From Variovorax flavidus (GTDB lineage: Bacteria > Pseudomonadota > Gammaproteobacteria > Burkholderiales > Burkholderiaceae_C): 64,000 nt of DNA. The translations under genes were made by a program, and so were the position numbers. A model generated the notes under the pieces. It saw only the letters and a program-made list of their open reading frames with translations. It ran no database searches and was not told where the DNA came from. Below, piece after piece: positions 34,744 through 44,283 of this stretch (its first letter is position 1; every line of letters begins with the position of its first letter). The DNA is taken from assembly GCF_030317145.1 (NCBI RefSeq), contig NZ_JASZYE010000012.1:38964-102963 (forward strand). The letters run 5' to 3'.

Positions 34744-35355
34744 CTACCCAGCTGTCGATGCCAAGGTCCTACCGTCAGCGGAGCTTCCAGCCGTATGGCG
34801 CTCCTCGGAAGAGCGTCCTGCCCGAAGAGATTGCTCCTGATATTCCTCCGCCCGGCGGTCGGTTGGCATTCCCTCTTCATCGATGGAATGTGTCTCTTTT
34901 CCTCTGCCGCCATGTTTGGCGCGCGCTGCCAAGCGAACATAGAACTCGGCGACGTCTCTCAGATCCTGCTCGTCCAGGTCCTCGATCCCAATCATGCGAT
35001 TGCTCGCCTGCTTGCTTGCAGCAAGCAGCTCGTTGAGCTTCAGATGCAACGCGATACTGTCCTTGTTCTGGCTCTGTTGGATCATGAATACCATCAAAAA
35101 CGTGACGATGGTGGTGCCCGTGTTGATGACGAGTTGCCAGTTCTCGGAGTAGTCGAAGAAGTGCCCGAGCGCCGCCCAGACGGCTACGGATAACAAGGCG
35201 AGGGCGAACGCGACGGGGGATCCGGCCCAGCGGGTCACCCGCGAGGCGAAGCGATCGAAGCCCGTCAGGATTGCCGAGTGATTGGCATACGCCGCAGTGT
35301 TGGTCGTTGGCATCGAACCCAACGAGTCGTCTGCAGGCTCGCTGACCTTTGACAT
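34744..35355 (-). CDS. low affinity iron permease family protein
   Basis: 203 residues; AAGGGACAG precedes ATG 35355. Helices at about residues 45-65 and 78-96 (SPVAFALALLSVAVWAALGH; LVINTGTTIVTFLMVFMIQQ) and the motif QNKDSIALHLKLNELL match the Fet4-like family (PF04120). Bacterial members are small membrane proteins of unproven transport function. The C-terminal 60 residues are charged and specific to this protein. The 217 bp after it holds no gene. Confidence 0.85.
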   Translation of the reverse strand: MSKVSEPADDSLGSMPTTNTAAYANHSAILTGFDRFASRVTRWAGSPVAFALALLSVAVWAALGHFFDYSENWQLVINTGTTIVTFLMVFMIQQSQNKDSIALHLKLNELLAASKQASNRMIGIEDLDEQDLRDVAEFYVRLAARAKHGGRGKETHSIDEEGMPTDRRAEEYQEQSLRAGRSSEERHTAGSSADGRTLASTAG

Positions 35356-35696
35356 TTGCTGTCCCTTTTCAAGCTTGTAATGTGATGGCGAGAAAGTCCG
35401 ATACGTGAGAGGAGAGTGGTTCGGGCGTGCCGATTGCGCTCGACCTAGGGGGTCACACTACCTTGCGGCATTCCTCTTTCGAAGATTTCATAGCCGCGTT
35501 CTTGGAAAAAGTCAGGGCTTTCATGACCTCTCCTGCGACGACGCAGCTTCCACACCGGAAGGCAGGGGGACTGTCGGTCTTCAATTGCCGTCGGAGTAGG
35601 AGTTCTCCCACTCTGGAGTGCCCGCGGCCGCACATAGAATCCGCCCACGCCGTCGGGCGACGCACGGCGCAGTACTCCCTTTGCCACAGGTGACAC
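35356..35696 (+). other. 341-bp divergent promoter region
   Basis: It lies between the iron-permease-like gene and the large kinase gene. No credible coding frame was found; it presumably holds both promoters. No direct repeats of the PhoB type were seen. Confidence 0.45.
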
Positions 35697-38600
35697 GTGC
35701 CCGATTTCAAAGTGCTCCGCGAGGCAGCGGCCCCTTTCCTCCATGGCGACACTGGGATGGCGGCCCTCATCCGGGCATTCGACTGGCGCTCGACCCTCGG
35801 TCCGATCGAACAATGGCCGCCGAGCCTCAAGACCACCGTCGGTTTGCTGGTGCATTCGCCGATTCCCATCGTGCTGCTGTGGGGCCCCGACGGCATCATG
35901 GTCTACAACGATGCCTATGCGCGATTCGCAGGCCGTCGGCATCCGCAGATCCTGGGCGCCAAGGTGCTCGAGGCGTGGCCCGAAGTCGCGGAGTTCAACG
36001 CCAACATCATGAAAGTGGTGATGGCAGGCGGCACTCTGACCTATCACGATCGCGAACTGGTGCTCGACCGCCGCGGCGTGATGGAGAAGGGCTGGATGGA
36101 CCTGGGTTACTCGCCAGTGATTGCGGAGAACGGCAGGCCGGGTGGCGTGATCGCGATCGTCGTCGAGACCACCGAGCGCGTGTTGGCTCAGATGCGCGCG
36201 GCAAGCGAGCGCGACCGCCTCGCACAACTGTTCGCGCAGGCTCCCACGTTCATGGCGTTGCTGGAGGGCCCCGAGCATTGCTATCGCCTCAGCAATCCGG
36301 GCTACGACCGTCTCGTAGGCGGTCGAACGCTGTTGGGTCGAACGGTGGCGGAGGCATTGCCCGAGGTGGTGGGCCAGGGCTTCACGCGGATCCTCGATCG
36401 GGTATACGAAACGGGCGAACCTTATTCGGCCGTGAACTCCAAAGTGCTGCTGCAAGACGAGCAGACGAAGGGCCGGCGTGAGTACTACCTGGACTTCGTC
36501 TACCAGCCTGTGAACGACGATGAGGGCCACACGACAGGCATCTTCGTGCAAGGCGTGGACGTGACGGAGCGAGTGCGAGCTGAACACCGCAGGGAAGTGC
36601 TGATTGGCCTGACCGACGCTCTCGCCAGTCTCGAGGAGCCTGAAGAGATCGTCCAGCGGGCCTCTGAAGCCCTTGGAAGGGCGCTGTCCGCGGACCGGGT
36701 TGGCTATGCCACGATCGATGCGAGTGCCGAGACAGTGCACGTCAAGGACGGCTGGAACGCGCCAGCCATCGCCTCACTGTCGGGATCCTTCAGCTTCGGT
36801 GACTACGGCACCTTCGTCGACAATTTGAAGGATGGCCGGACGGTGGTCGTTGCAGACGTCAGCACGGACGAGAGGACTTGCTCGCATGCGGCAGCCTTCG
36901 CCGGACTGCGCGTGGCCTCTTTCATCAACGTCCCGATCATCGAACGCCAGCGCCTCGTGGCGCTGATGTTTGTTCACTACGAGCAGGCGCACGATCCGCC
37001 CGAACAGGACATTGCCCTGGCGCGCGAGGTGGCTGCGCGCACGCGTTCCGCTGTCGAGCGGGTGCGCGGAGCCCGTGACCTGCGGCTGAGCGAAGGGCGC
37101 TTTCGCTTCCTTGACGAACTCAACCGCGGCGTAGGTACGGCGCAGGATGCCGACCAGGTCCTGTCTCTGACCACGCGCATGGCCGGTGAGTCCATGAAGG
37201 TGTCGATCTGCGCATACGCCGATATGGACGAAGACGAGGACAGCTTCACGATACGAGGCGACTGGGTCGCCCCAGGCATGACTACGATCGTGGGGCGCTA
37301 CCGTCTGACGGACTTCGGCAGCCTCGCTGTTGATCGACTGCGCGCGGGCCTGCCCCTGGTCATCAACGACAACATGCGAGAGATTGCTCCGCATGAAGCC
37401 GCCACCTTTCAGGCCATTGGGATATCGGCCACGATCTGCATGCCGTTGGTCAAGCTAGGAAGACTCAAAGCGTTGATGGCCGTTCACGACCGACAGCCTC
37501 GAATCTGGACGGACAGCGAGATCGCGCTGATTCGCGAGGTGACCGAGCGTTCATGGGCGCACGTGGAACGCGTAGCCGCGGAGGCCGGGGTCAGGGCCAG
37601 CGAGGAGAACTTCAGGACGCTGGCGCGCGCCTTGCCCAACCAGGTCTGGACCGCTTCGGCGGAGGGCAAGCTGGACTGGGTCAATGACACCGTCTATGGT
37701 TACACGGGCACGCCGCCTGGTGAGCTGGAAGAACAAGGGATGACTGCAATTGTCCATCCGGAGGACCTTGCCACTGCCCGCGACCTCTGGGTCAAGGCTG
37801 TCGCTAGTGGCCAGACCTACCAGACGGAATTCCGCCTGCGGCGCCACGATGGGACCTACCGGTGGCACATCGGACGCGCGGTTCCATCGGTGACCGGCGG
37901 GCGCGTGGTCCGTTGGATCGGGTCCAACACCGACATTCAGGACCAGAAGGAAACGCAGACGGCGCTGGCCGATCTGAACGCGGTCCTGGAGCAAAGAGTA
38001 CGGGAACGCACAGGGCAACTGGTCGAAGCAGAAGAAGCGCTGCGCCAGGCACAGAAGATGGAAGCGGTCGGGCAACTCACCGGCGGTCTGGCGCACGATT
38101 TCAACAATCTTCTGGCCGCGATTGGCGGGAGCCTGGCGCTCATCAAGCGCCAACTACCCGCTGACTCGGCGCGCCTCGAGCGCTACATGGAGACGGCGGA
38201 GGGGGCGGTGCGACGAGCGGCGTCGCTCACCCACCGTCTCCTGGCCTTCTCGCGCCGGCAGGCGCTGGACCCGAAGCCGACGGACGTCAACCGCCTCATC
38301 GCCAGCATGGAGGATCTGATCCGCCGCAGCGTCGGTCCGGACGTGTCCGTGGGGTTCGTCGGCGGCGATCAGCTCTGGGTCACGAAGATCGACCCTTCGC
38401 AACTGGAAAATGCGCTCCTCAACCTGTGTATCAACGCACGCGATGCGATGGCGCCCCGTGGGGGCCGGTTGACGATCGAGACCGCTAACAAGTCGATGGA
38501 TGACCGCGCGGCGCGTCGGCAGGACCTGAAGCCCGGTCAGTACATCTCGCTGCGCGTGTCGGACACTGGAGCGGGCATGAAGCCGGAGATCATCCAGCGC

Positions 38601-39185
38601 GCGTTCGACCCATTCTTCACGACCAAACCGATCGGGCAGGGCACGGGCTTGGGCCTTTCCATGGTGTACGGCTTCGTGCGCCAGTCAGGCGGCCAGGTCC
38701 GCATCGATTCGGAAGTCGGGCAGGGCACTTCTGTTTGCCTCTACCTGCCGCGTTTTGCCGACAGCGTGGAAGCCCCGATGCTCGCTCCGTCGGCGCCCGT
38801 TTGCGAAGGGGGGACCGGCGAAACCGTCGTGCTGATCGATGATGAGCCCGCAGTTCGGATGCTGATATCGGATGTGTTGAGGGAGGCGGGCTATGAAGTG
38901 GTCGAGGCAGGCACGGGTGCAGATGGCTTGCGCCTGATGGATCCGGGACGGCGCGTGGACCTGCTGATCACCGATGTGGGCCTGCCCGGGGGCATGAACG
39001 GGCGACAGGTCGCCGATGCGATACGCACGAGCCGTCCGAACCTGAAAGTGCTGTTCATCACGGGCTACGCCGAGAACGCCGTAATCGGCAACGGACAGCT
39101 GGCGCCCGGCATGGACCTCCTGACGAAGCCCTTCGACATCACCGAGTTGGCGGCCAAGGTGCGAGCCATCCTGGATCGCGCTTGA
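35697..39185 (+). CDS. hybrid sensor histidine kinase with PAS and GAF domains
   Basis: 1162 residues from GTG 35697, preceded by AGGTGA. Soluble. Domains in order: PAS about 30-150; second PAS about 170-290; GAF about 305-455; second GAF about 475-625; third PAS (PAS_3-like, TASAEGKLDWVNDTVYGYTG) about 640-755; coiled linker; HisKA with LTGGLAHDFNNLL, His800; HATPase_c (NARDAM, DTGAGM, GTGLGLSMVYG) about 870-1020; receiver about 1045-1160 with Asp1093 in LLITDVGLPGG and Lys in LTKPFD. It has its own receiver, and no cognate response regulator gene adjoins. The two GAF domains suggest a ligand or light input; no bilin-type Cys is obvious. Confidence 0.93.
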   Translation: MPDFKVLREAAAPFLHGDTGMAALIRAFDWRSTLGPIEQWPPSLKTTVGLLVHSPIPIVLLWGPDGIMVYNDAYARFAGRRHPQILGAKVLEAWPEVAEFNANIMKVVMAGGTLTYHDRELVLDRRGVMEKGWMDLGYSPVIAENGRPGGVIAIVVETTERVLAQMRAASERDRLAQLFAQAPTFMALLEGPEHCYRLSNPGYDRLVGGRTLLGRTVAEALPEVVGQGFTRILDRVYETGEPYSAVNSKVLLQDEQTKGRREYYLDFVYQPVNDDEGHTTGIFVQGVDVTERVRAEHRREVLIGLTDALASLEEPEEIVQRASEALGRALSADRVGYATIDASAETVHVKDGWNAPAIASLSGSFSFGDYGTFVDNLKDGRTVVVADVSTDERTCSHAAAFAGLRVASFINVPIIERQRLVALMFVHYEQAHDPPEQDIALAREVAARTRSAVERVRGARDLRLSEGRFRFLDELNRGVGTAQDADQVLSLTTRMAGESMKVSICAYADMDEDEDSFTIRGDWVAPGMTTIVGRYRLTDFGSLAVDRLRAGLPLVINDNMREIAPHEAATFQAIGISATICMPLVKLGRLKALMAVHDRQPRIWTDSEIALIREVTERSWAHVERVAAEAGVRASEENFRTLARALPNQVWTASAEGKLDWVNDTVYGYTGTPPGELEEQGMTAIVHPEDLATARDLWVKAVASGQTYQTEFRLRRHDGTYRWHIGRAVPSVTGGRVVRWIGSNTDIQDQKETQTALADLNAVLEQRVRERTGQLVEAEEALRQAQKMEAVGQLTGGLAHDFNNLLAAIGGSLALIKRQLPADSARLERYMETAEGAVRRAASLTHRLLAFSRRQALDPKPTDVNRLIASMEDLIRRSVGPDVSVGFVGGDQLWVTKIDPSQLENALLNLCINARDAMAPRGGRLTIETANKSMDDRAARRQDLKPGQYISLRVSDTGAGMKPEIIQRAFDPFFTTKPIGQGTGLGLSMVYGFVRQSGGQVRIDSEVGQGTSVCLYLPRFADSVEAPMLAPSAPVCEGGTGETVVLIDDEPAVRMLISDVLREAGYEVVEAGTGADGLRLMDPGRRVDLLITDVGLPGGMNGRQVADAIRTSRPNLKVLFITGYAENAVIGNGQLAPGMDLLTKPFDITELAAKVRAILDRA

Positions 39186-39480
39186 GGGCGTGATGTAGGC
39201 AAGCCGGAAACGCCGAGACTCGGGCAGGACCTACACGATTGAGAATTATTCCGTGTACACCGATGTGCATGACCCGGCGTGACGAACTCGTTCAGACCAT
39301 TCAGCTGCTGTCCAGACAAGAAGCTCTTTGGCAGCCGCCAGCTTCGGAGTGGCTGAGGCAACTGGACGACCGGGCGAACGCTCGCTCCGTACCAGATCGA
39401 CCACAGCCGACTCCCGTTGACCGAGCGACGGCGGCAGTCGACAAGCGAAGGGGCTAGCGTTCGGCCATCGCGGCGGCGCG

Positions 39481-40086
39481 TCACGGCAATGTCAAGGCGG
39501 TCGGGACGTGTTCGCCGTCAATCAGCTTGCGCAGTAGTTCGGCGATGTCGTCGAGCGGGAGGCAATAGTGCGCCTGCGACGCTCGCGTGGTGCTGCTCCG
39601 TTGTTTCGCCATCGTTGCCGGTTCGATGGCTTCGTCTGTAGCCTCTAGCACCCCGATACCGCCGGCGGCGTTGATGGCCCGCAGTCCTTCGATTCCATCG
39701 ACGTCGCTTCCGGCAAGAACGACGCCGATCACGCGTGGTCCGCACACGCGGGCGGCAGACACGAACAAACGGTCAGCTGCGGCTTTGGATTGACGGACGC
39801 CGGAGTCAACCGGCAGGCCGAGAACGCCAGTCGCTTTGACAATGAGATGGCGGTCATCGGGCGCCAGATAGACGCGGCCTGCCTGAGGTCTAGTGCCCTC
39901 GATGCCGTACGCAACCGGCTGCGACGTGCAAGCCCCGAGCATCTTGACGGCTGATTCGGCGCGGTCGGCCGAAGTGTGTAGCTCGGCCAAGATGGGCGCC
40001 TGAAATGACGAAGGCAATTGGTCGATGAGCCTGCAAAGCCTCTTGAGGCCAGCGAGAGAGCCGCCTATGACTACAAGATCTCGCAT
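39481..40086 (-). CDS. stand-alone CheB-like methylesterase domain
   Basis: 201 residues; AAGGAG lies 8 bases before ATG 40086. Only the C-terminal esterase domain of CheB, no receiver. The catalytic triad appears kept: Ser in VVIGGSLAGLKRL, His in LAELHTSAD and Asp in VVLAGSDVDGIEGL. Two conserved loops also match (GRVYLAPDDRHLIV, AGGIGVLEATDEAIEPATM). The nucleophile loop departs from the usual GASxGG. No che genes nearby, so it more likely acts in a signalling circuit than in chemotaxis, as in CheB-CheR-PAS systems. The 295 bp before the kinase stop hold no clear gene. Confidence 0.8.
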   Translation of the reverse strand: MRDLVVIGGSLAGLKRLCRLIDQLPSSFQAPILAELHTSADRAESAVKMLGACTSQPVAYGIEGTRPQAGRVYLAPDDRHLIVKATGVLGLPVDSGVRQSKAAADRLFVSAARVCGPRVIGVVLAGSDVDGIEGLRAINAAGGIGVLEATDEAIEPATMAKQRSSTTRASQAHYCLPLDDIAELLRKLIDGEHVPTALTLP

Positions 40087-40183
40087 GGCTCAGACTCCTT
40101 CCATGGCCATTGAACCGATCCCCGTCGAAACTGCAAGAGCGGTCGCATACCGGCGCTTACCCGATAAGCGTTGGGTTCGATTC

Positions 40184-40411
40184 TTAGCTCCCCGTCTTGC
40201 GGACTTGTTCTTCATTCGTGGTGCTACGCGATCCCTTGAGATGCATCTCAACGTCGGTCGCGCGATCGCCGACAGCCGCGACGGCCTCCCTGAGTTGGGC
40301 CTCGGACACGTCGAGTTTCCGCGTCCACTCTGTGACCGAGGCGTCAGAGTTCAGGTCGATGCTGCTGGGGCCGGTGGAGTTCGGGGCGATGGGAATGTCG
40401 TTCGATGACAT
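40184..40411 (-). CDS. DUF3606 domain protein (first copy)
   Basis: 75 residues; GGAGG stands 4 bases before ATG 40411. The DUF3606 core is SVTEWTRKLDVSEAQLREAV then AAVGDRATDVEMHL, with a short polar tail. Similar proteins are small, cytosolic and of unknown function, often next to stress genes. A second copy lies at 41245-41424 (VRYWTQRLGVTEEDLRKAV). Confidence 0.82.
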   Translation of the reverse strand: MSSNDIPIAPNSTGPSSIDLNSDASVTEWTRKLDVSEAQLREAVAAVGDRATDVEMHLKGSRSTTNEEQVRKTGS

Positions 40412-40672
40412 AAGGCCTCCAAGGTAGCGGGAAAGAAACCAACGGAGACCACACTAGCGCGGCGGCGATCTGCGGCGTGTAGGCTCGCGCGGACTTGAGG
40501 GTCGGCGCCCGCCTCAGCTCGCGTTGCTGCTTCGCCCGTCAATCCCTACACACACCGCATCTTCCGGCTGACGGTTTGCGGCCTTGCTCTCGGGGAAGGT
40601 AGCGCCAATCCGGGCAAACGCTCGGGTTCGTCAACCAGCCTCCTCTGAGGCCCTTTCAAAAGGAATCCGACC

Positions 40673-41167
40673 ATGGCAGCCGACAATGACATGCGCGCCC
40701 CCACAACCGCGCCTCTTAGCAAGGACGAGGTAGTCGACGTCCTGAATGATCTTTTGGAGAACACACGCGACGGCAGCTACGGCTTCCAGGCCTGCGCCGA
40801 AGAAGTCCAGTCAGCGCCGGCCAAGCAGCTGTTCTTGAGCCGTGCCGAAGGATGCCGTCAGGCCGAAAGCGAACTGCTGCAGCTCATCGCATCCTACGGC
40901 GGGAAGCCTGCCGACGGCGGTACGGCCGCGGGAGCGTTGCATCGTGGCTGGGTCCACGTCAAGGGCTCCCTCGGCGCAGACAGCGAACTCGCGATCCTCG
41001 AATCTTGCGAACGCGGGGAAGACACTGCCGTTGCGCGATATCGAAAGGCGCTCAAGCAGAACCTGCCAGCTGATGTACGCAGCGTGGTTGAGCGACAGGC
41101 TGCCGGCGCACAGCGCAATCACGACCAGATCCGGGATTTGAGGAATGCCGCTCGCGCGAAGGACTGA
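40673..41167 (+). CDS. PA2169 family four-helix-bundle protein
   Basis: 164 residues; AAAAGGA precedes ATG 40673. DUF2383-like ferritin-type bundle: VVDVLNDLLENTRDGSYGFQ, AKQLFLSRAEGCRQAESELL, and AILESCERGEDTAVARYRKA. Members are stress-induced and of unknown biochemical role; the metal-ligand set of real ferritins is not complete. It sits between the two DUF3606 genes and 77 bp before the second. Confidence 0.85.
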   Translation: MAADNDMRAPTTAPLSKDEVVDVLNDLLENTRDGSYGFQACAEEVQSAPAKQLFLSRAEGCRQAESELLQLIASYGGKPADGGTAAGALHRGWVHVKGSLGADSELAILESCERGEDTAVARYRKALKQNLPADVRSVVERQAAGAQRNHDQIRDLRNAARAKD

Positions 41168-41244
41168 GCGCAGAGCGCAGGAGAAGACCGGTGATTGAAG
41201 CCACTCCGGCAGGAGGATTGTTCAAATTTGCAAAGGAGAACGTC

Positions 41245-41424
41245 ATGCCAGACGACTTGGACAACCGCGGAGCACAAGACCGCGGCCGCATCAACATCAA
41301 CGAGTCGCACGAAGTCCGCTACTGGACGCAGCGTCTCGGAGTGACAGAGGAAGATCTCCGCAAGGCAGTTGCCGAGGTGGGCGTCTCGGTCGACAGGGTC
41401 GCTGAGCACCTTGGAAAGCAGTGA
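41245..41424 (+). CDS. DUF3606 domain protein (second copy)
   Basis: 59 residues; AAAGGAG lies 6 bases before ATG 41245, so the longer frame from 41191 is not used. The core ININESHEVRYWTQRLGVTE is the DUF3606 signature. Stop and the following ku start are separated by one base, so this gene is co-translated with ku. Confidence 0.8.
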   Translation: MPDDLDNRGAQDRGRININESHEVRYWTQRLGVTEEDLRKAVAEVGVSVDRVAEHLGKQ

Positions 41425-41425
41425 G

Positions 41426-42313
41426 ATGGCCACAGGTAGCAGAACACTCTGGAAGGGCGCAATCACCTTCGGACTGGTCCACATCCCCGTCGGCCTCCAT
41501 ACCGCGACCACCGAGGAAGGGGTCGATTTCGACTGGCTCGACAAGCGGACCATGGATCCAGTCGGCTACAAGCGTGTGAACAAGAAGACCGGCAAGGAGA
41601 TCGACAAGGACAACATCGTGAAGGGCGTCGAGTACGAAGACGGGAAGTATGTGGTTATCTCGCCCGACGAGATCGAAGCGGTGTATCCGCGCACGACCCA
41701 GACCATCGAGATCCAGCGCTTCGTGGAAGCGAACGCGATTCCTTTCGTCTATCTCGAGCGGCCCTACTACGTGGCACCGATTAACAAAGGCCAAAAAGTG
41801 TATGCGTTGCTGAGAGAGGTGCTGCACAAGACCGGCAAGATCGGCTTGGCCAAGGTGGTGATCGCCACCAAGCAGCATCTGGCGGCACTCGTACCCAGCG
41901 AGAAGGCGCTTGTTCTCAACCTCCTTCGCTGGGGCGACGACGTGAAGTCCCTTGAGGGCCTCGATCTTCCAGCTGCCGGCATCAAGGGCGCGAAGCTTGG
42001 CGCGGCGGAAATGAAGATGGCGGAGCAACTTGTGAAGGACATGTCGGGCGAGTGGAAACCCGGAGATTTCAAGGACGAGTTCAAGCAAGAAGTCATGAAG
42101 CTGGTGGCCAAGAAGGTGAAGGCGGGAGACACTGAAACCGTGATCCAGCCGGAAGAGGAGGCTCCGTCGGAAGGCGCGGAGATCATCGACCTGACCGAAC
42201 TGCTTGCCCGCAGCCTCAAGGGCGGAAAAAGATCGACGGCCGCCGCGCGAAAGACACCGCGCAAGACGACAACCCGGAAGACCTCGGCAGCGAAGGCGCG
42301 CAAGACAGCGTGA
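41426..42313 (+). CDS. ku: Ku protein (first copy)
   Basis: 295 residues, ATG 41426 one base after the DUF3606 stop. Ku core-domain sequence: LWKGAITFGLVHIPVGLHTA, then DFDWLDKRTMDPVGYKRVNK, YYVAPINKGQKVYALLREVL and KMAEQLVKDMSGEWKPGDF. The tail is Lys/Arg/Thr-rich (RKTPRKTTTRKT), a DNA-binding extension seen in several bacterial Ku proteins. Homodimeric ring that binds double-strand DNA ends and recruits LigD. Differs clearly from the second Ku in this window (start SLSLSFGLVSIPVKLYSATE). Confidence 0.95.
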   Translation: MATGSRTLWKGAITFGLVHIPVGLHTATTEEGVDFDWLDKRTMDPVGYKRVNKKTGKEIDKDNIVKGVEYEDGKYVVISPDEIEAVYPRTTQTIEIQRFVEANAIPFVYLERPYYVAPINKGQKVYALLREVLHKTGKIGLAKVVIATKQHLAALVPSEKALVLNLLRWGDDVKSLEGLDLPAAGIKGAKLGAAEMKMAEQLVKDMSGEWKPGDFKDEFKQEVMKLVAKKVKAGDTETVIQPEEEAPSEGAEIIDLTELLARSLKGGKRSTAAARKTPRKTTTRKTSAAKARKTA

Positions 42314-42337
42314 GCGGCCAGCGTGTAGGCCCCCGTG

Positions 42338-42685
42338 ATGAGAGCGTCTCCTCCGATCCGCCGAATCGCCGTCTATGTCGACGAGACCAAGGACGGCATG
42401 TACAGATGGATACTGATCGAGCAGGTGGAGAAGCCGCGGCGGTGGATGGAAATCGAGTCGTCATCCTCGGCGTCAGAATCCTACCGTGACGCCATGGCCG
42501 CCGGCCTTTTGGTCCTTCAGCGGATGATAGATAACCTGGATCAGGGGCCGCGGCAATCCGACGGCAGGCTGGGCGCGCCCGGCAAGACCGAAGCGGCTAG
42601 ACCTTTGTCCACCGTGACGAACTCTTCAGAGACCGCGCGGCGCAATTCGGGAAGTCATTTCGGCTTCGGCGATCTGCCGGGTTAG
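42338..42685 (+). CDS. hypothetical protein after ku
   Basis: 115 residues, ATG 42338 (a GTG lies one codon earlier). Compact beta-alpha N-terminal half: RRIAVYVDETKDGMYRWILI, EKPRRWMEIE, SYRDAMAAGLLVLQRMIDN; the rest is polar. No family recognised. It starts 24 bp after ku and is likely co-transcribed with it, so a role near end-joining is possible but unproven. Confidence 0.55.
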   Translation: MRASPPIRRIAVYVDETKDGMYRWILIEQVEKPRRWMEIESSSSASESYRDAMAAGLLVLQRMIDNLDQGPRQSDGRLGAPGKTEAARPLSTVTNSSETARRNSGSHFGFGDLPG

Positions 42686-42984
42686 TTGAGGGCGTGTCTT
42701 CATGCGTGCAAGTCAGATCTTGACTGGTTGACTGCGACCACCGCGCGCGGCGCGCCGCGTTCAAGGCGGACGGTGCATCTGCATCCTCTTGGAGCGCGTG
42801 ATCGTATCCAGAACTTGGCCCACGAGCGGCGACGATCGATCGGTCGAATTCCCCATCGCGCTATCATTTGCTGCATCGACCTGGGCGTCAACGGCGGATG
42901 AGCACGGCCGCCGCGGAGCCGGGACGGAGCCTGTTCATGCGCGCCGCCCCAGTCGGGTTCATGCTCTGCCGCGAGGAAATCGTC

Positions 42985-44283
42985 ATGCTGACCCCGGAAA
43001 ATCTGTCTGGTTTGCTGCGCGAGATCGACGCAACCGCACTGCTGCCGTCTCGCCCGCGACGCACACCGGACTGGCGAGCCGAGGCAGAAGCGTGGGAGCG
43101 CTTGACGGACGTCTTCATCAACAAGTCCGCGGGGCTTGCGCAAGCGCTCGTTGACACGGCCTTGAACCTCACAGGCGCGCAGGCCGCCGGCATCAGTGTC
43201 GACGAACCGGGTGCACATCCGCACGTCTTTCGCTGGGTGGCCACGGCTGGCACCTACGCCTGTTACCTCAACGGGACCATGCCATATGACTTCAGTCCTT
43301 GCGGCGAAGTCGTCAAGCGAAATGCGCCCGTGCTCATGCGAGAGATGCACAAGCTCTACGCGTACGTCAGCGAGCTGCACAAGGCGCCCCACGAAGTTCT
43401 CCTGGTGCCGTTCCATCGCGATGGCGTGCCGGTCGGCACCGTGTGGATCGTGCACCATAACGACGAACAGCTTTTCGACGCGGGAGATTTGCGTATCGTC
43501 CAGAAGCTTACGCGCTTTGCTGGCGCAGCGGTCGATCACGCACGCCATCTGCAGCGGCTCTCGCATGCCAACGAAGTGATGCGAGAGGTCGACCTCCGCA
43601 AGGATCAGTTCATGGCGGTCCTGGCTCACGAGATGCGCAACCCGCTAGGAACAATCAGTCTCGGCATGCAGGTCATCAAGCGGGCCGGAGACGACCCGCA
43701 GCGCCGCGTCGCAACCATTGCTTCCGTCGAGCGCCAGGTCAACCAACTCTCGTCATTGGTGCGCGACATGACGGATGCCGCGGCCATCCGCAACGGGAAG
43801 TTGACCCTCTACGTTTCGAACGTCTGCGTCCAGCAACTCATTGCCAGCGCGATCGAGACTTGCCAGGAGGCCATGCAGGCGAAACGGCAGCGTCTCGATG
43901 TTCGCGCGCCCGATCAGCCATTGCTCGTGAACGGCGACGCGGCTCGCCTGACTCAAGTCTTCGTGAACCTGCTGAACAACGCGATCAAATACACGCCTGA
44001 CGAAGGCGAGATCTCGGTCGTGGCGACGCGCCGCGGCACTGACATCGAGGTGTGCGTGACTGATTCAGGGATCGGGCTCGACGCGGTGGCCCTGCCAAAG
44101 GTCTTCGATATGTACATGCAGGTGCCGATGAACGACAGACCTCCCGACAGTGGCTTGGGCATCGGGTTGGCATTGGTGAAGGAACTCGTAGAGATGCACG
44201 ATGGCGCTGTTGCTGTCACCAGCGCTGGACTGGACCAAGGGACCAGCTTCCGCGTTACGTTGCCGGACGGGGCGGCCGCGTAG
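42985..44283 (+). CDS. GAF sensor histidine kinase
   Basis: 432 residues; ATG 42985 has GAGGAA 7 bases upstream and is preferred over ATG 42898. An N-terminal GAF domain (about 45-195) contains FRWVATAGTYACYLNG and YDFSPCGEVVKRNAPVLM. HisKA follows with VLAHEMRNPLGTISLGMQVI, His215, then HATPase_c with NLLNNAIKYTP, DSGIGL and SGLGIGLALVKELVEMHDG. Soluble, no receiver domain and no adjacent response regulator. The input signal is unknown. 299 bp before it hold no gene. Confidence 0.9.
   Translation: MLTPENLSGLLREIDATALLPSRPRRTPDWRAEAEAWERLTDVFINKSAGLAQALVDTALNLTGAQAAGISVDEPGAHPHVFRWVATAGTYACYLNGTMPYDFSPCGEVVKRNAPVLMREMHKLYAYVSELHKAPHEVLLVPFHRDGVPVGTVWIVHHNDEQLFDAGDLRIVQKLTRFAGAAVDHARHLQRLSHANEVMREVDLRKDQFMAVLAHEMRNPLGTISLGMQVIKRAGDDPQRRVATIASVERQVNQLSSLVRDMTDAAAIRNGKLTLYVSNVCVQQLIASAIETCQEAMQAKRQRLDVRAPDQPLLVNGDAARLTQVFVNLLNNAIKYTPDEGEISVVATRRGTDIEVCVTDSGIGLDAVALPKVFDMYMQVPMNDRPPDSGLGIGLALVKELVEMHDGAVAVTSAGLDQGTSFRVTLPDGAAA

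Noticed and set aside
39269..39457. 62-codon open frame after the hybrid kinase
   Set aside because: No ribosome site and no recognisable family; the helical look (RRDELVQTIQLLSRQE) is not enough.
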